64,000 nucleotides of DNA, taken from Chloroflexota bacterium (GTDB taxonomy: Bacteria; Chloroflexota; Anaerolineae; 4572-78; J111). Location of the stretch: positions 28,123 to 92,122 of the forward strand of contig BOKF01000034.1 in the NCBI GenBank assembly GCA_016860845.1. Reading direction: 5' to 3'. Within the stretch, counting starts at the first letter, position 1. The number at the start of each line of letters is the position of its first letter. Positions 25,790-34,846 of the stretch are shown piece after piece. The notes below the pieces were generated by a model that saw only the letters and a list, made by a program, of their open reading frames with translations, had not been told where the DNA came from and did not search any database. Made by a program: the position numbers and the translations under genes.

Positions 25790-27358
25790 TTATCGAAGTG
25801 TATTAGGTAATACTGTGTTGATACGTTTGCGGAGGCGGGTTATAACCAGGTGATCTTCCTGAGATAATCCTAATAGCAGAATCATACCCCCATATAAGCC
25901 TAGCAGAATAAGTACTTTTAGGGATACCTGGATGAGACTGGTTTCTATAAGAATGAATTGATGGATACTCCAAACAGCAGTTAAGGTAATCAGCCCGGCA
26001 GCGACGGGTTTCAAGGATTTGAGATCATAGGGCTGCAATCGAAACAAAACAAAAACTTCCAGTAAACGAAGCAAGTTCATGAGGATGGCCCCAGTTAGCG
26101 TTGCTACCGCCGCACCGACCAAACCCCATTGAGGAATCATAAAAAGGCTTAGGCCAATATTGGCAATGATAGCTGTAACCGTATTCACCAATTTTAGATG
26201 GGTATTGCCGCTCATATCAATTAAAACACCACAGATGCCTGTACCCGTATTCACCAAACCTGCCCAGGCCAAAATCTTCAGCACTACCACACCCTCGGCA
26301 AAGGTTTGACCAAAAATAGAGATGATTGCCCCGGGAAATAACATAATAATGAGAAAGAGGGGGAAGTTTAAGGTAAACGACCACCTTGTCATGGTTCGAT
26401 ACAAGCGCCCCATCTGCTCTCTCTCGCCTCGACTGCTTAACTCAGCAATAATCGGTTGAGATACGGTAACAATAGAGGCATGAAACATATCTGAAATTAA
26501 TGTAATTTGCCTTGCTACAGCAAAAATGCCCACTGTTGCAACGCTGTGTAATGTGCCCAACATTATAGTCTTTATATTACCGCTAAATATACTCATTAGT
26601 TGAGACATATAACTGGGCAATGAAAATCTCAACACTTCCTTTATTTCATGGTGAGCCAAAAGCAAAGGGCGTTTGAGCGAGAATTGTTTGTTTAGAAAGA
26701 AGACAAGTAGACCACAAACTATAACTTGGGCCAGAGAAGTGACAGTTACAGCTCCTGCTGCATTTAACCCAAAAATAGCCAGACCCAAAAGCAAAGCGAA
26801 TTTAACGACTGATAGAACAATGTCTTGAGCAATAACCGTATAATGCATGTTCTTAAAACCCCGTGTTGCCGCTGCCATCATATCAACCAGGGTAAAAAAC
26901 AGAATTACTGGACTTACCAATTGTAATAGAGGGCCTAACTTCGGTTCATCAAATAACTGTTCCGCAATAGGGTTAGCCCAGATATATAAACCTACCCCCA
27001 AAAATATACTGATAACCGCCGGAAGCCCCAGACCGAGTTGGATGATACCCCAGAGCCGGTTCTCATCCCGCCGGCTAACATAAATGGGGATGTAGCGCAC
27101 CAGAGCAGGCACAAGGCCCAATGCGGCCACCCCGGCGGCTATTTCGACCACAGTTAAGCTTAGGTTGTACAGACCGTATTGCTCGGCGGCCAGGAAGCGG
27201 GCTAATAAAATACCCGTGATAAATCGGGCGGCATAAGCAAATAATTTGCCGCTTAGTAAAATACTTCCACCTTTAGCTGCTAAGGTAATATTCTGATCGG
27301 ATCGAGTGACGGGAGAGACAACTTTGGCTGCTTCGATCTGGGGTGAGAGATTGGACAT
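25790..27358 (-). CDS. Oligosaccharide flippase family protein (Wzx-like)
   Basis: 522 residues with about 12-14 hydrophobic segments of the MOP/PST flippase fold. Landmarks are KGGSILLSGKLFAYAARFITGILLAR at the N-terminus (written here only as a landmark at residues of about 29-54) and LGTLHSVATVGIFAVARQI in the middle. Moves lipid-linked EPS repeat units across the cytoplasmic membrane, between the glycosyltransferases and the polymerase. It begins 5 bases after the BcsB-like gene stop, in the same operon. Confidence 0.88.
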   Translation of the reverse strand: MSNLSPQIEAAKVVSPVTRSDQNITLAAKGGSILLSGKLFAYAARFITGILLARFLAAEQYGLYNLSLTVVEIAAGVAALGLVPALVRYIPIYVSRRDENRLWGIIQLGLGLPAVISIFLGVGLYIWANPIAEQLFDEPKLGPLLQLVSPVILFFTLVDMMAAATRGFKNMHYTVIAQDIVLSVVKFALLLGLAIFGLNAAGAVTVTSLAQVIVCGLLVFFLNKQFSLKRPLLLAHHEIKEVLRFSLPSYMSQLMSIFSGNIKTIMLGTLHSVATVGIFAVARQITLISDMFHASIVTVSQPIIAELSSRGEREQMGRLYRTMTRWSFTLNFPLFLIIMLFPGAIISIFGQTFAEGVVVLKILAWAGLVNTGTGICGVLIDMSGNTHLKLVNTVTAIIANIGLSLFMIPQWGLVGAAVATLTGAILMNLLRLLEVFVLFRLQPYDLKSLKPVAAGLITLTAVWSIHQFILIETSLIQVSLKVLILLGLYGGMILLLGLSQEDHLVITRLRKRINTVLPNTLR

Positions 27359-27363
27359 TTTCG

Positions 27364-30171
27364 CTACAGCCTTTTACGGCGCGCTTGCCAGAAAACAAAA
27401 CCAAAAATAATGATCACCAACAATCCATTTAGACCAACAAGGGGTATAAGCCAGCTTGGAAGGGTTGCTCCTGGCGCCGAGGCGCGCTCCGGGGTGGATA
27501 CGCTTGGGGTTGAACCGGCCCGGTTGAGATCAGGAGTTACCGGAAGAGATAATGTGGGTACAGTTGTAGCTGTTGCAACTGGCGTCATGACCGGCATAGC
27601 GGTAGCCAACGCCATGGTGATACCGCTACTGGTCAAACCACGGGTATCAATCGTATTAACTCTGTTATCCCTTACAAGAGCCAGGTTACCTTTCAAAGTC
27701 CACGGCCTGCTGGCGAGAGTGGATACCGCCTGTTTCACTCCCTCATTAGTTGTGCCAGTAACCGCCAGAAAAGCTTGCTCTTGATTCCAGGGTGAGGCAA
27801 GCAGTTGAATGTAACCCAAATCAATGTCTGGCGCCAGCCGAAAAATCACATCGTCGAGCTGTTGCTTAATCTCATCGGAGCCTGGTAGAAAAGGTTGAGG
27901 CAATTGACTGTTTACCTCCTGGATCAAAGTATTACGAGAGGGGCGGCCAATGGCGAGAATCTGATAATTTGCCAAAACCTTGCCTGGCAAATCGCTACCA
28001 AATGTGGCCGCTGGGATGAGGGTCTTTCCAGCCGCTGAACTACCTAAGCTCGCTGCTAAACGTAACGTGGTTCCCCATTCATCAAGAGTAGGGTCGTCGG
28101 GTAGCGCAAACAACAGATTACTTAGCGACTGGTTGGTTTGAAATGGGATCGGAAAGTAGTCAAGGTCAAGAAGCAGTCCTGGGGCCTCATCATGTGCTAA
28201 TGAGATTCGTGAAGTGCTCTTGATCACAAACCAGATTTGGTCGGAGGCCGGGTCTATACACTGCCCCGGTAAAGACAGATTAACCTGAACACTTAATCTA
28301 TTTTGCCCAGGTTGAATATTTGTATCTTTTAATTTAATACGTAAGTGACCATCACTTGCGGTTTCATCGTTAAGAACAACACTGGCTACAGGCTGCCGGT
28401 TAAGGGATACGGTCAGGCCGGATTCTTGATAATCCATCAGTTGAGAATGATAAAAATAGAGATCAATCGCAGCCTCATCACTCAATTGCCAACCAAAAGG
28501 AACGGTGAAATAGTACTCAACAAGTTGTTGAGATTGTCCCCGAAGGAACCTATCCGGGTATCCCAAGTCGGCCAGGGTCATTTCAACCTGGGGCGTGTCT
28601 GTCTGATTAATCTCTGGTAGAGAGAGCGCTTTTCTAACCAGGGCCACTGTTGTATTCATACCTGGAAAGCGTGTTTCAGAACTCATAGCCTGGCTAGCTT
28701 TTTGCACAGCTTCATGGGTTAAGCCAGTAATAATCAAAATAGCCCGATTTTCGTTCCAGGGAGAGATAATTTCTTGAATAATACCGTCCCCTTCAGCTAC
28801 GGCTCGATCATTATATATAAAGAAATAGCCATTTTGATCAGCCACGGATACTTGTAGTTCGCTCCCGGATGAGTCAGTCACCACTGTTGAAGTGAGCGTA
28901 TTGGCATTAATTGGCCCCAAATCAGCTTCGTACACTGTCACCGTATTTTCAATCTCTTCAATAATACTATCTCCAGCTTTTAGAACAAGCGAGAGATGGA
29001 GAGATGCATCGGGGGAGAGTTCCAAGTTGCTCCAGGTAATTATATTATCGTCTGTATTTTTAGAGCAATCGGGTACGCATTTGATTAATGTAGTATGAAG
29101 TGGGAGTGAGTCAAGCAATGACAAATCCGCGCGCTGATTCGTCGTATTCGTGATATTAAAGGTGTAAGTAAAGGTATCACTTGGCGCTACTATTGTAGGA
29201 CCCTGTACGGCAACCTCAAGCTGTCGTTGGTGTAAGGAAACAGGCAGTTGAACAATATTGTTAAGCAGAGGCAACAATTTATTATCTTGAGGAGAACCAA
29301 TCACGATCAGATGTTCATCAAAAGTTGCAGAAACTGGCGAAATAATCTGACCAAGATCTAAATCTGTGGTAGGACTAATTACTATCCGATTCCCGGTCAA
29401 ATCACCCAATTTGGCTGCAACACCCAGGGCATTAACGATATCGTTAGGAGTTGGCCGGGAGGGTAATGCAAAGTACACCACATCAGGGTCAAAGGCTTGC
29501 TGGTAAAAAGGCCAGGGATAACGAGAAAGATCAAACTCAAGTGAATTTTGGTTGTAGTTTATAAGAACAGAAGAAGTTGAATGAACAATCAATTTTGCCT
29601 GATGGGGCACTTCGCACAAAACCCCCGCATCGAACTCTAAACTGAGAACATGCCGAGTTCTGGTTGAACTCAGCAAAGCTGACGGCAGAGGAATACGCAA
29701 TTGATAATTATTCAGGTCTCTTTCCTCAATGGGGAAGACATTTAAAGTTTGATCATCTAATTTTACCGTTAAACTGCCAAATAGAGCTGGATAATCAGTC
29801 TCTACTTGACTATAAGTGTAACTAAAATCAAGCTCAAGCAGGCCATCAGTTTGAATTGACCAATTTTCGGGCAATCTAAAAGAGAATTCTGCCCCATCAG
29901 AGGGGCTGTCGAGAGTGGTCTCGTTATAGCCCAAGGTAGCCAGAGAGAAGGTATAGGTAGATGTAACTTCAATCTGGGGTGTTGGTGTCGGAGTGGGTGT
30001 ACTCTGAAGGGCCAAAAAGCGCCGGCCTTGAGTGTTTGAATTCTGTATTGAAGCTAAAGCATTATTGGCTGTAAAAATGATGAGTAGAAAAGTGAGGGCC
30101 AGGGGGAAAAAGATTACAATCCAAAATGTTTGACCTGGTTGTATCCCAATGATTGAGGCTTGGTTACGCAT
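27364..30171 (-). CDS. BcsB-like membrane-anchored glycan-export protein with internal DUF11 domain
   Basis: 935 residues. N-terminal signal/anchor (VIFFPLALTFLLIIFTA), then two tandem BcsB-type halves: the first begins FSLATLGYNETTLDSP with FSFRLPENWSI, the second begins MTLADLGYPDRFLRG with YYFTVPFGWQLSD. Between them is an Ig-like DUF11 segment (FTYTFNITNTTNQRAD). A Pro/Thr-rich linker and a C-terminal membrane segment (IPLVGLNGLLVIIIFGFVFW) close the protein. BcsB partners the cellulose synthase BcsA and guides the emerging chain outside the membrane. No BcsA-like GT2 synthase or PilZ domain is next to it, so here it may work with the Wzz-GGDEF protein, whose gene overlaps it by 8 bases. 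Confidence 0.8.
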   Translation of the reverse strand: MRNQASIIGIQPGQTFWIVIFFPLALTFLLIIFTANNALASIQNSNTQGRRFLALQSTPTPTPTPQIEVTSTYTFSLATLGYNETTLDSPSDGAEFSFRLPENWSIQTDGLLELDFSYTYSQVETDYPALFGSLTVKLDDQTLNVFPIEERDLNNYQLRIPLPSALLSSTRTRHVLSLEFDAGVLCEVPHQAKLIVHSTSSVLINYNQNSLEFDLSRYPWPFYQQAFDPDVVYFALPSRPTPNDIVNALGVAAKLGDLTGNRIVISPTTDLDLGQIISPVSATFDEHLIVIGSPQDNKLLPLLNNIVQLPVSLHQRQLEVAVQGPTIVAPSDTFTYTFNITNTTNQRADLSLLDSLPLHTTLIKCVPDCSKNTDDNIITWSNLELSPDASLHLSLVLKAGDSIIEEIENTVTVYEADLGPINANTLTSTVVTDSSGSELQVSVADQNGYFFIYNDRAVAEGDGIIQEIISPWNENRAILIITGLTHEAVQKASQAMSSETRFPGMNTTVALVRKALSLPEINQTDTPQVEMTLADLGYPDRFLRGQSQQLVEYYFTVPFGWQLSDEAAIDLYFYHSQLMDYQESGLTVSLNRQPVASVVLNDETASDGHLRIKLKDTNIQPGQNRLSVQVNLSLPGQCIDPASDQIWFVIKSTSRISLAHDEAPGLLLDLDYFPIPFQTNQSLSNLLFALPDDPTLDEWGTTLRLAASLGSSAAGKTLIPAATFGSDLPGKVLANYQILAIGRPSRNTLIQEVNSQLPQPFLPGSDEIKQQLDDVIFRLAPDIDLGYIQLLASPWNQEQAFLAVTGTTNEGVKQAVSTLASRPWTLKGNLALVRDNRVNTIDTRGLTSSGITMALATAMPVMTPVATATTVPTLSLPVTPDLNRAGSTPSVSTPERASAPGATLPSWLIPLVGLNGLLVIIIFGFVFWQARRKRL

Positions 30172-31303
30172 GATGATTATTGTCTTGAGGAGTGCAGTTG
30201 GTTATTAAATAGACACTACCGTTCTCATTCACTTCGGCTAGATGAAGCGCCCGGTTGGCTTGAGCCACAAAATCATCACGGCTGGTACCATTATGGTTGT
30301 AAGCAGCCACACCCACAATACTTTTAAGGTTGAGCTTGGTGTCATCGGTAACAGAGTGGAAGGAAAACATGTTAACACGTGTTTGCATATATTCCATAAC
30401 CGCTTTAGCATTTTCACCGGTCATGTCTGGCAGCAAGAGAGCAAAAGTATCATCTCCTAAGTAGGCTACAATATCTTCCTCCCTCAAGTATTGACTGGTG
30501 AGCACACCGATTTGGTGTAAAATTTTTGTGTGCATCTCATTTGAATTGCTCCCCTTTAGTAGCCCAAGATTATCAATAACATGCAATAAGGCTACCGACA
30601 GTGGATACCGATTCCGCTTGGCGCGAACCATTTCATTACTTAATCTTCGCAAGAAATAATCTTTGTTATAAACGCCGATCTTATTATCAACAATGTTTAC
30701 TTCAGTGATCGAATTAACCGACGTTTCAAAATATACCGATAGAAAAGCTAATCCCCCCCCTAAAACCAACCCCAGTACAGCAGCCAGAGCAAGGCTTAAT
30801 GTTTTATTGGGGCTTATAGGATTGTTGGGGGTTGTGGCTTCGTCTAAAGGACGGAGAACAAAGACTTCATAAGATCCTCGTACATATTCTTCCGTTGTCA
30901 CTCCAACAGCATTGACCAGGTCACGGGTAATAATAGGATCAGGCCCTTGAACTGTAAATTCGATAACATTTGTACCTGCCCGCAATTTACCAGTGACCGT
31001 GTAATCGCGGCCCGACTCCAGTGAAATAGAGTCCATAGCAAACTGTTTAATGCGACGACTTGAAGCAATTTCTGCGAAAGTCGTCGCAATTTCATCCCGT
31101 CGGCCCAGCATGTCTAAGCCATTGGCAAAGCTCTTCAAATCACCCAATGAAGAACTGGGCACAACCGTATAAGTAACTGTGGCGCTGTATACAGGGGTTT
31201 GAGTATAAGTAAACACAACACCCGCCGTTACTGTGACTAAAAATGTAGAGAGCACAATCCACCATTTTTTTAACAAGATATTAAGATAAATTTTTAATTC
31301 CAT
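30164..31303 (-). CDS. Wzz-type chain-length protein fused to a degenerate GGDEF domain
   Basis: 379 residues. The first about 195 residues are a Wzz/chain-length-determinant domain: TM1 at about 14-34, an extracytoplasmic stretch, the Pro-rich TTPNNPISPNKT before TM2, and TM2 at about 168-192. The cytoplasmic remainder (about 207-367) has the diguanylate-cyclase fold (VYNKDYFLRRLSNEMVRAKR, VALLHVIDNLG, DIVAYLGDDTFALLLPD, AQANRALHLAE). The signature GGDEF reads GDDTF, so cyclase activity is unlikely; the domain may sense a nucleotide or be structural. Probably controls EPS polymer length. First gene of the operon behind promoter 31578-31611; stop overlaps the bcsB-like start by 8 bases. Confidence 0.85.
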   Translation of the reverse strand: MELKIYLNILLKKWWIVLSTFLVTVTAGVVFTYTQTPVYSATVTYTVVPSSSLGDLKSFANGLDMLGRRDEIATTFAEIASSRRIKQFAMDSISLESGRDYTVTGKLRAGTNVIEFTVQGPDPIITRDLVNAVGVTTEEYVRGSYEVFVLRPLDEATTPNNPISPNKTLSLALAAVLGLVLGGGLAFLSVYFETSVNSITEVNIVDNKIGVYNKDYFLRRLSNEMVRAKRNRYPLSVALLHVIDNLGLLKGSNSNEMHTKILHQIGVLTSQYLREEDIVAYLGDDTFALLLPDMTGENAKAVMEYMQTRVNMFSFHSVTDDTKLNLKSIVGVAAYNHNGTSRDDFVAQANRALHLAEVNENGSVYLITNCTPQDNNHHA

Positions 31304-31577
31304 AGCCTCAACCTATTTTGCTGTTGACTGGGTGGATATCCTTGTCCATCCATAGAAGTGGTGTCTTTTAACAACTCTTTTTAAATTTCCGTTTGCTGAT
31401 AACGCGGCTAGTGGGTGGTATATCAAACTTTGCTGACGCGGATTATCTTTAACGTAACACACAACACTAAGAAAGTAATCAGAGAACTATTAGAAAATGG
31501 TTAAAACTGTATCAAAAATTGGCCTTCACTGTTATAGACAAAGAGGGCGCCTGACTAAAATGTGATAACGCCCATTA

Positions 31578-31611
31578 ATCATACAATAAAAAAGTTTGAA
31601 TTTGGTTTGAG
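31578..31611 (-). promoter_or_regulatory. Predicted activated promoter, TTCAAAC direct-repeat type (site B)
   Basis: Minus strand: CTCAAAC (31605-31611), 4 bases, TTCAAAC (31594-31600), 10 bases, TATGAT (31578-31583). Spacing is identical to sites A and C. It would drive the Wzz-GGDEF/bcsB-like/flippase operon after an unusually long leader of about 270 bases. Confidence 0.72.
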
Positions 31612-31679
31612 TCGTGTCCATAACTTTTTCGGCGTTTTTGAATTACTTGAGCAACATCTCCAAGCCACTTGAAAAATCC

Positions 31680-31708
31680 TTGCCGCTACCTTTAAGTCGT
31701 GTTACAAT
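31680..31708 (+). promoter_or_regulatory. Sigma70-like promoter for the coiled-coil gene
   Basis: TTGCCG (31680-31685), a 17-base spacer, and TACAAT (31703-31708). It supports the GTG start at 31758 rather than any start further upstream. Confidence 0.62.
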
Positions 31709-31757
31709 ACTTGAATTCTATTTGTCGGGCGCATCATTGTCCGAGCAGGAGAGAATT

Positions 31758-32930
31758 GTGCCGATAGAGCAAACCAAATCGTCACCTCAGCCTGATGCTT
31801 CAGGGCGGCCATATCAAACCGACCAGCAGATTATCGCCAAATTGCAGCAGCGCCTTGAAGCCCAGGCTTATGAATTACAGGAGCAGGCCCGCCGGACCCA
31901 GCAACTGGAAGCGCAACTGGCCGAAGCCCAGCTCAAATGGAGTTCAACCCCGCAGCTCGATGACCAGTTGCTCAACCTGAAAACGGAACTCCTGCAAATT
32001 TTCGAAGAGCAGTACAGCCGCCGCCAGCAGAATTTCCGCGACGTTAACAACGCCATGCTCACCCAGTTGGACACGTTTGCCAAAACCCTCTATGAACTTC
32101 GGCGCGACCTGGACCGAACCCAGCGTTACGATGAGCAAATTTCGCTCGCCCGGGCTGAGGGCGACCGGCTCAACAAAGAAGTCAATACTTTTGAAACGCG
32201 GCTCAACAACCTTGACAAGCTGCTTGAGGAAAGGGCCAGGGCCGCCACCTACTTGGAAGATCAGCGCCGGGTTGATACTCTCCGCCTGGCTGAACTGCAA
32301 GCAGAAATACCCAATCTTCATAAAAAAATTGATGCAAGTTTAACTAAAGTCCAACTGGTGGAGCAGCAAATTCCCCAGTATGCTCAATATCAGGCTGCTC
32401 TCGACGAAATCCGCGAGGATATTCGCCGCCACCGCGAACACATGGATTTCCAGATGGCCCAACGCGAACGGCTGGTGAAGAATTGGAGTGACGCCGCCGA
32501 GTCCATTGAGCATCGTATGGATGAGTACAAGGGCCTGATGGACAAATATGCCGAGCATTACCAGCTCAATAAACGAGCCTTGGAGTCGCTGCAAGATTTT
32601 CAAGAGCGCCTGCAGCGGGAACAGCACAAAGCCACCGAGTTGCAGCGCCTGGCTGAAGATCGCCAGCAGGCCGAAATGGAAAAGTGGCGGGCCGAATATG
32701 AACAGCGCTGGAAAAAGCAGAGCTTGGAGTGGAAACCTACCTTTGCCGATCTACAAAAGAACATGGAACTTCTACAAAAGCGGGTGGATGAAATGGTCAA
32801 GCTGAGCCAAACGGTTCAAACCCAGATGGATCTTGTTCTGCAAATCATCGAAGAAGATATTCAAAACCGCACTTTTGTCGCCCGCGATTGGCAGCAGCGC
32901 TTTGAAGAGCTAGCCAACAGGCAGGTCTAG
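31758..32930 (+). CDS. Long coiled-coil protein of unknown function
   Basis: About 390 residues, almost wholly alpha-helical with heptad patterns and high Glu/Gln/Arg/Leu content (for example KLQQRLEAQAYELQEQARR and HREHMDFQMAQRERLV). No signal peptide, membrane segment or known catalytic motif. The start is a GTG at 31758 with GGAGAG 7 bases upstream; a frame extending back to 31614 runs through a good promoter and is rejected. It ends 3 bases before selB and is probably co-transcribed with it. Function unknown; structural or scaffold roles are possible. Confidence 0.75.
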   Translation: MPIEQTKSSPQPDASGRPYQTDQQIIAKLQQRLEAQAYELQEQARRTQQLEAQLAEAQLKWSSTPQLDDQLLNLKTELLQIFEEQYSRRQQNFRDVNNAMLTQLDTFAKTLYELRRDLDRTQRYDEQISLARAEGDRLNKEVNTFETRLNNLDKLLEERARAATYLEDQRRVDTLRLAELQAEIPNLHKKIDASLTKVQLVEQQIPQYAQYQAALDEIREDIRRHREHMDFQMAQRERLVKNWSDAAESIEHRMDEYKGLMDKYAEHYQLNKRALESLQDFQERLQREQHKATELQRLAEDRQQAEMEKWRAEYEQRWKKQSLEWKPTFADLQKNMELLQKRVDEMVKLSQTVQTQMDLVLQIIEEDIQNRTFVARDWQQRFEELANRQV

Positions 32931-32933
32931 GCG

Positions 32934-34841
32934 ATGCGGGTCATTGGCACTGCCGGCCACGTAGATCACGGCAAATCCACCCTGGTCAAAGCTCTCACCG
33001 GCATAGACCCCGACCGGCTGAAAGAAGAGCAACAGCGGGCTATGACCATTGACCTGGGTTTTGCCTGGCTGACTCTCCCCTCCGGCGAATCGGTTGGCAT
33101 TGTGGATGTGCCCGGCCACATAGATTTTATCAAAAACATGCTGGCCGGTGTCGGCGGGATTGATGCGGCTCTCTTTGTGATTGCCGCCGACGAAGGGGTT
33201 ATGCCCCAAACCCGCGAGCATCTGGCCATTCTGGATTTACTGGAAATTCCGCGGGGCGTCATCGCCGTTACCAAAGTAGATATGATTGAAGACGAAGATT
33301 GGCTGGAACTGATCCAGGCCGACATTGCCGAAACCATGACCGGTACAGTTCTGGCTGACGCCCCCATCATCCCTGTTTCCGCCCTGCGCGGTACGGGCCT
33401 CAAAACCCTCGTCCAAACCCTCGATCAACTGCTGGCTCAGGCCCCGCCCCGGCCCAACCGCGGCCGGCCCCGCCTGCCGATTGACCGGGTTTTTTCCATG
33501 AGCGGCTTTGGCACCGTCGTTACCGGCACCCTCCTTGACGGCCAATTGCAGGCCGGCCAGGAAGTCGAAATTTTACCGCAGGGCCTCAAGACGCGCATTC
33601 GCGGGCTGCAATCGCACAAAAAAAGCGTCGAGCTGGCCAGCCCTGGCTCGCGCACGGCAGTCAACCTGGCCGGCTTAAGCACCGCCGACGTAGCTCGCGG
33701 CAACGTCTTGACGACCCCCGGCTGGCTCGAGCCGTCCCAATTAATTGACGTGCAGCTCCGCCTCTTATCCGACTCGCCCCGTCCTCTGCGCCACAACCAG
33801 GAGGTCGAACTGTTTACCGGCTCAACCGAAGTTCTGGCCTACACCCGCCTGTTGGGGGTGCGCCAATTGGAACCGGGGCAGACCGGCTGGGTCCAGCTCC
33901 GGCTGGCCCGGCGCATTCCGGTTATCAAAGGCGACCGCTTTATCATTCGCCAACCTTCTCCCTCGCTGACCATCGGCGGCGGCGTGATCGTTGATCCCTT
34001 GCCGCGCCGCCGCCATCGCCGTTTCCGGCCCGATTTGCTCAAGCGGCTGGACACCCTTCTCGCCGGCACGCCTGGCGATGTACTGTTAGGTGAACTGGAC
34101 CGCCGCGGCCCAACACCCGCTCAAACCCTCCTGGCCGAGTGCCGCCTTCCGGCTGAGGCGGCTTCAGCAGCGCTGGCTGAATTGTTAAAAAAAGGGGACG
34201 TCTTTATGCTGGTGGAGCCTGTCGGACAAGTTGATAAATTGTCCCACTCTAAAGCCCTGGTTGCCTCGCAGGGCGGCTGGGCCACCCTCCTGGGCCAAAT
34301 TACAGCGACCCTTCTCGATTATCACCGCCGCTTTCCCCTGCGGGCGGGGATGCCGCGCAGTGAGTTAAAAAGCCGCCTCAAACTGGAAACCCGGCTTTTC
34401 AATGAAGCCATTCAGCGCGGCCAACAGGAAGGAACGCTGGCCGCCACCGAAAATACAGTGCGGGTGTCTACTCACCAGGTCAAATTTGCTCCCGCCCAGC
34501 AGGCCGCTGTGGACAAGCTTCTGGCCGATTTTCGGCGCGCTCCCTTCAACACCCCCCTGCCTAAAGATGTTGCTGCCGCTCTGGGTGACGAGGTGATGCA
34601 GGCTCTCATCGAAGGAGGGCAACTGACCCGCCTCTCCCCAGAAGTTATTCTCCTGACCGATACCTATAACGAGTTTGTCGGGTGGTTGAGAAATTACCTG
34701 CGCCAACATCAAACCATCAATGTGGCCCAGGTGCGGGATGCCTTTAACACCAGCCGCAAATATGCCCTGGCTCTCCTGGAGTACACCGACGAACAGCGCC
34801 TGACCAAGCGCGTTGGGGATGAGCGGGTGCTGCGGGAATGA
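32934..34841 (+). CDS. selB: Selenocysteine-specific translation elongation factor SelB
   Basis: 635-residue GTPase that delivers selenocysteyl-tRNA to in-frame UGA codons with an mRNA SECIS element. G-domain motifs: AGHVDHGKS at 7-15, DVPGH near 60, and TKVD near 114 in place of NKxD. EF-Tu-like beta domains follow (FSMSGFGTVVTGTLLDG; DRFIIRQPSPSLTIGGGVIVDP is the SelB-type domain III, at about residues 329-350). The C-terminal third has the winged-helix repeats that bind SECIS. Length is normal. Neither selA, selD, tRNA-Sec nor an obvious selenoprotein lies in the window. The gene has higher GC than the EPS block and converges on the deacetylase gene with only 5 bases between the stops. Confidence 0.95.
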   Translation: MRVIGTAGHVDHGKSTLVKALTGIDPDRLKEEQQRAMTIDLGFAWLTLPSGESVGIVDVPGHIDFIKNMLAGVGGIDAALFVIAADEGVMPQTREHLAILDLLEIPRGVIAVTKVDMIEDEDWLELIQADIAETMTGTVLADAPIIPVSALRGTGLKTLVQTLDQLLAQAPPRPNRGRPRLPIDRVFSMSGFGTVVTGTLLDGQLQAGQEVEILPQGLKTRIRGLQSHKKSVELASPGSRTAVNLAGLSTADVARGNVLTTPGWLEPSQLIDVQLRLLSDSPRPLRHNQEVELFTGSTEVLAYTRLLGVRQLEPGQTGWVQLRLARRIPVIKGDRFIIRQPSPSLTIGGGVIVDPLPRRRHRRFRPDLLKRLDTLLAGTPGDVLLGELDRRGPTPAQTLLAECRLPAEAASAALAELLKKGDVFMLVEPVGQVDKLSHSKALVASQGGWATLLGQITATLLDYHRRFPLRAGMPRSELKSRLKLETRLFNEAIQRGQQEGTLAATENTVRVSTHQVKFAPAQQAAVDKLLADFRRAPFNTPLPKDVAAALGDEVMQALIEGGQLTRLSPEVILLTDTYNEFVGWLRNYLRQHQTINVAQVRDAFNTSRKYALALLEYTDEQRLTKRVGDERVLRE

Positions 34842-34846
34842 GGCGA

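Larger units (their letters stand above)
31304..31757. other. Divergent regulatory region and long leader of the EPS operon
   Basis: No gene is supported here. It contains the ~270-base leader of the Wzz-GGDEF operon (minus strand), promoter site B (31578-31611), and a sigma70-like promoter for the coiled-coil gene (31680-31708). An open frame from 31614 joins the coiled-coil gene but starts inside promoter elements and lacks a ribosome binding site. Confidence 0.7.

Noticed and set aside
31614..31757. Upstream extension of the coiled-coil gene
   Set aside because: It crosses a good sigma70-type promoter (31680-31708) and a GTG with a strong ribosome binding site follows at 31758.
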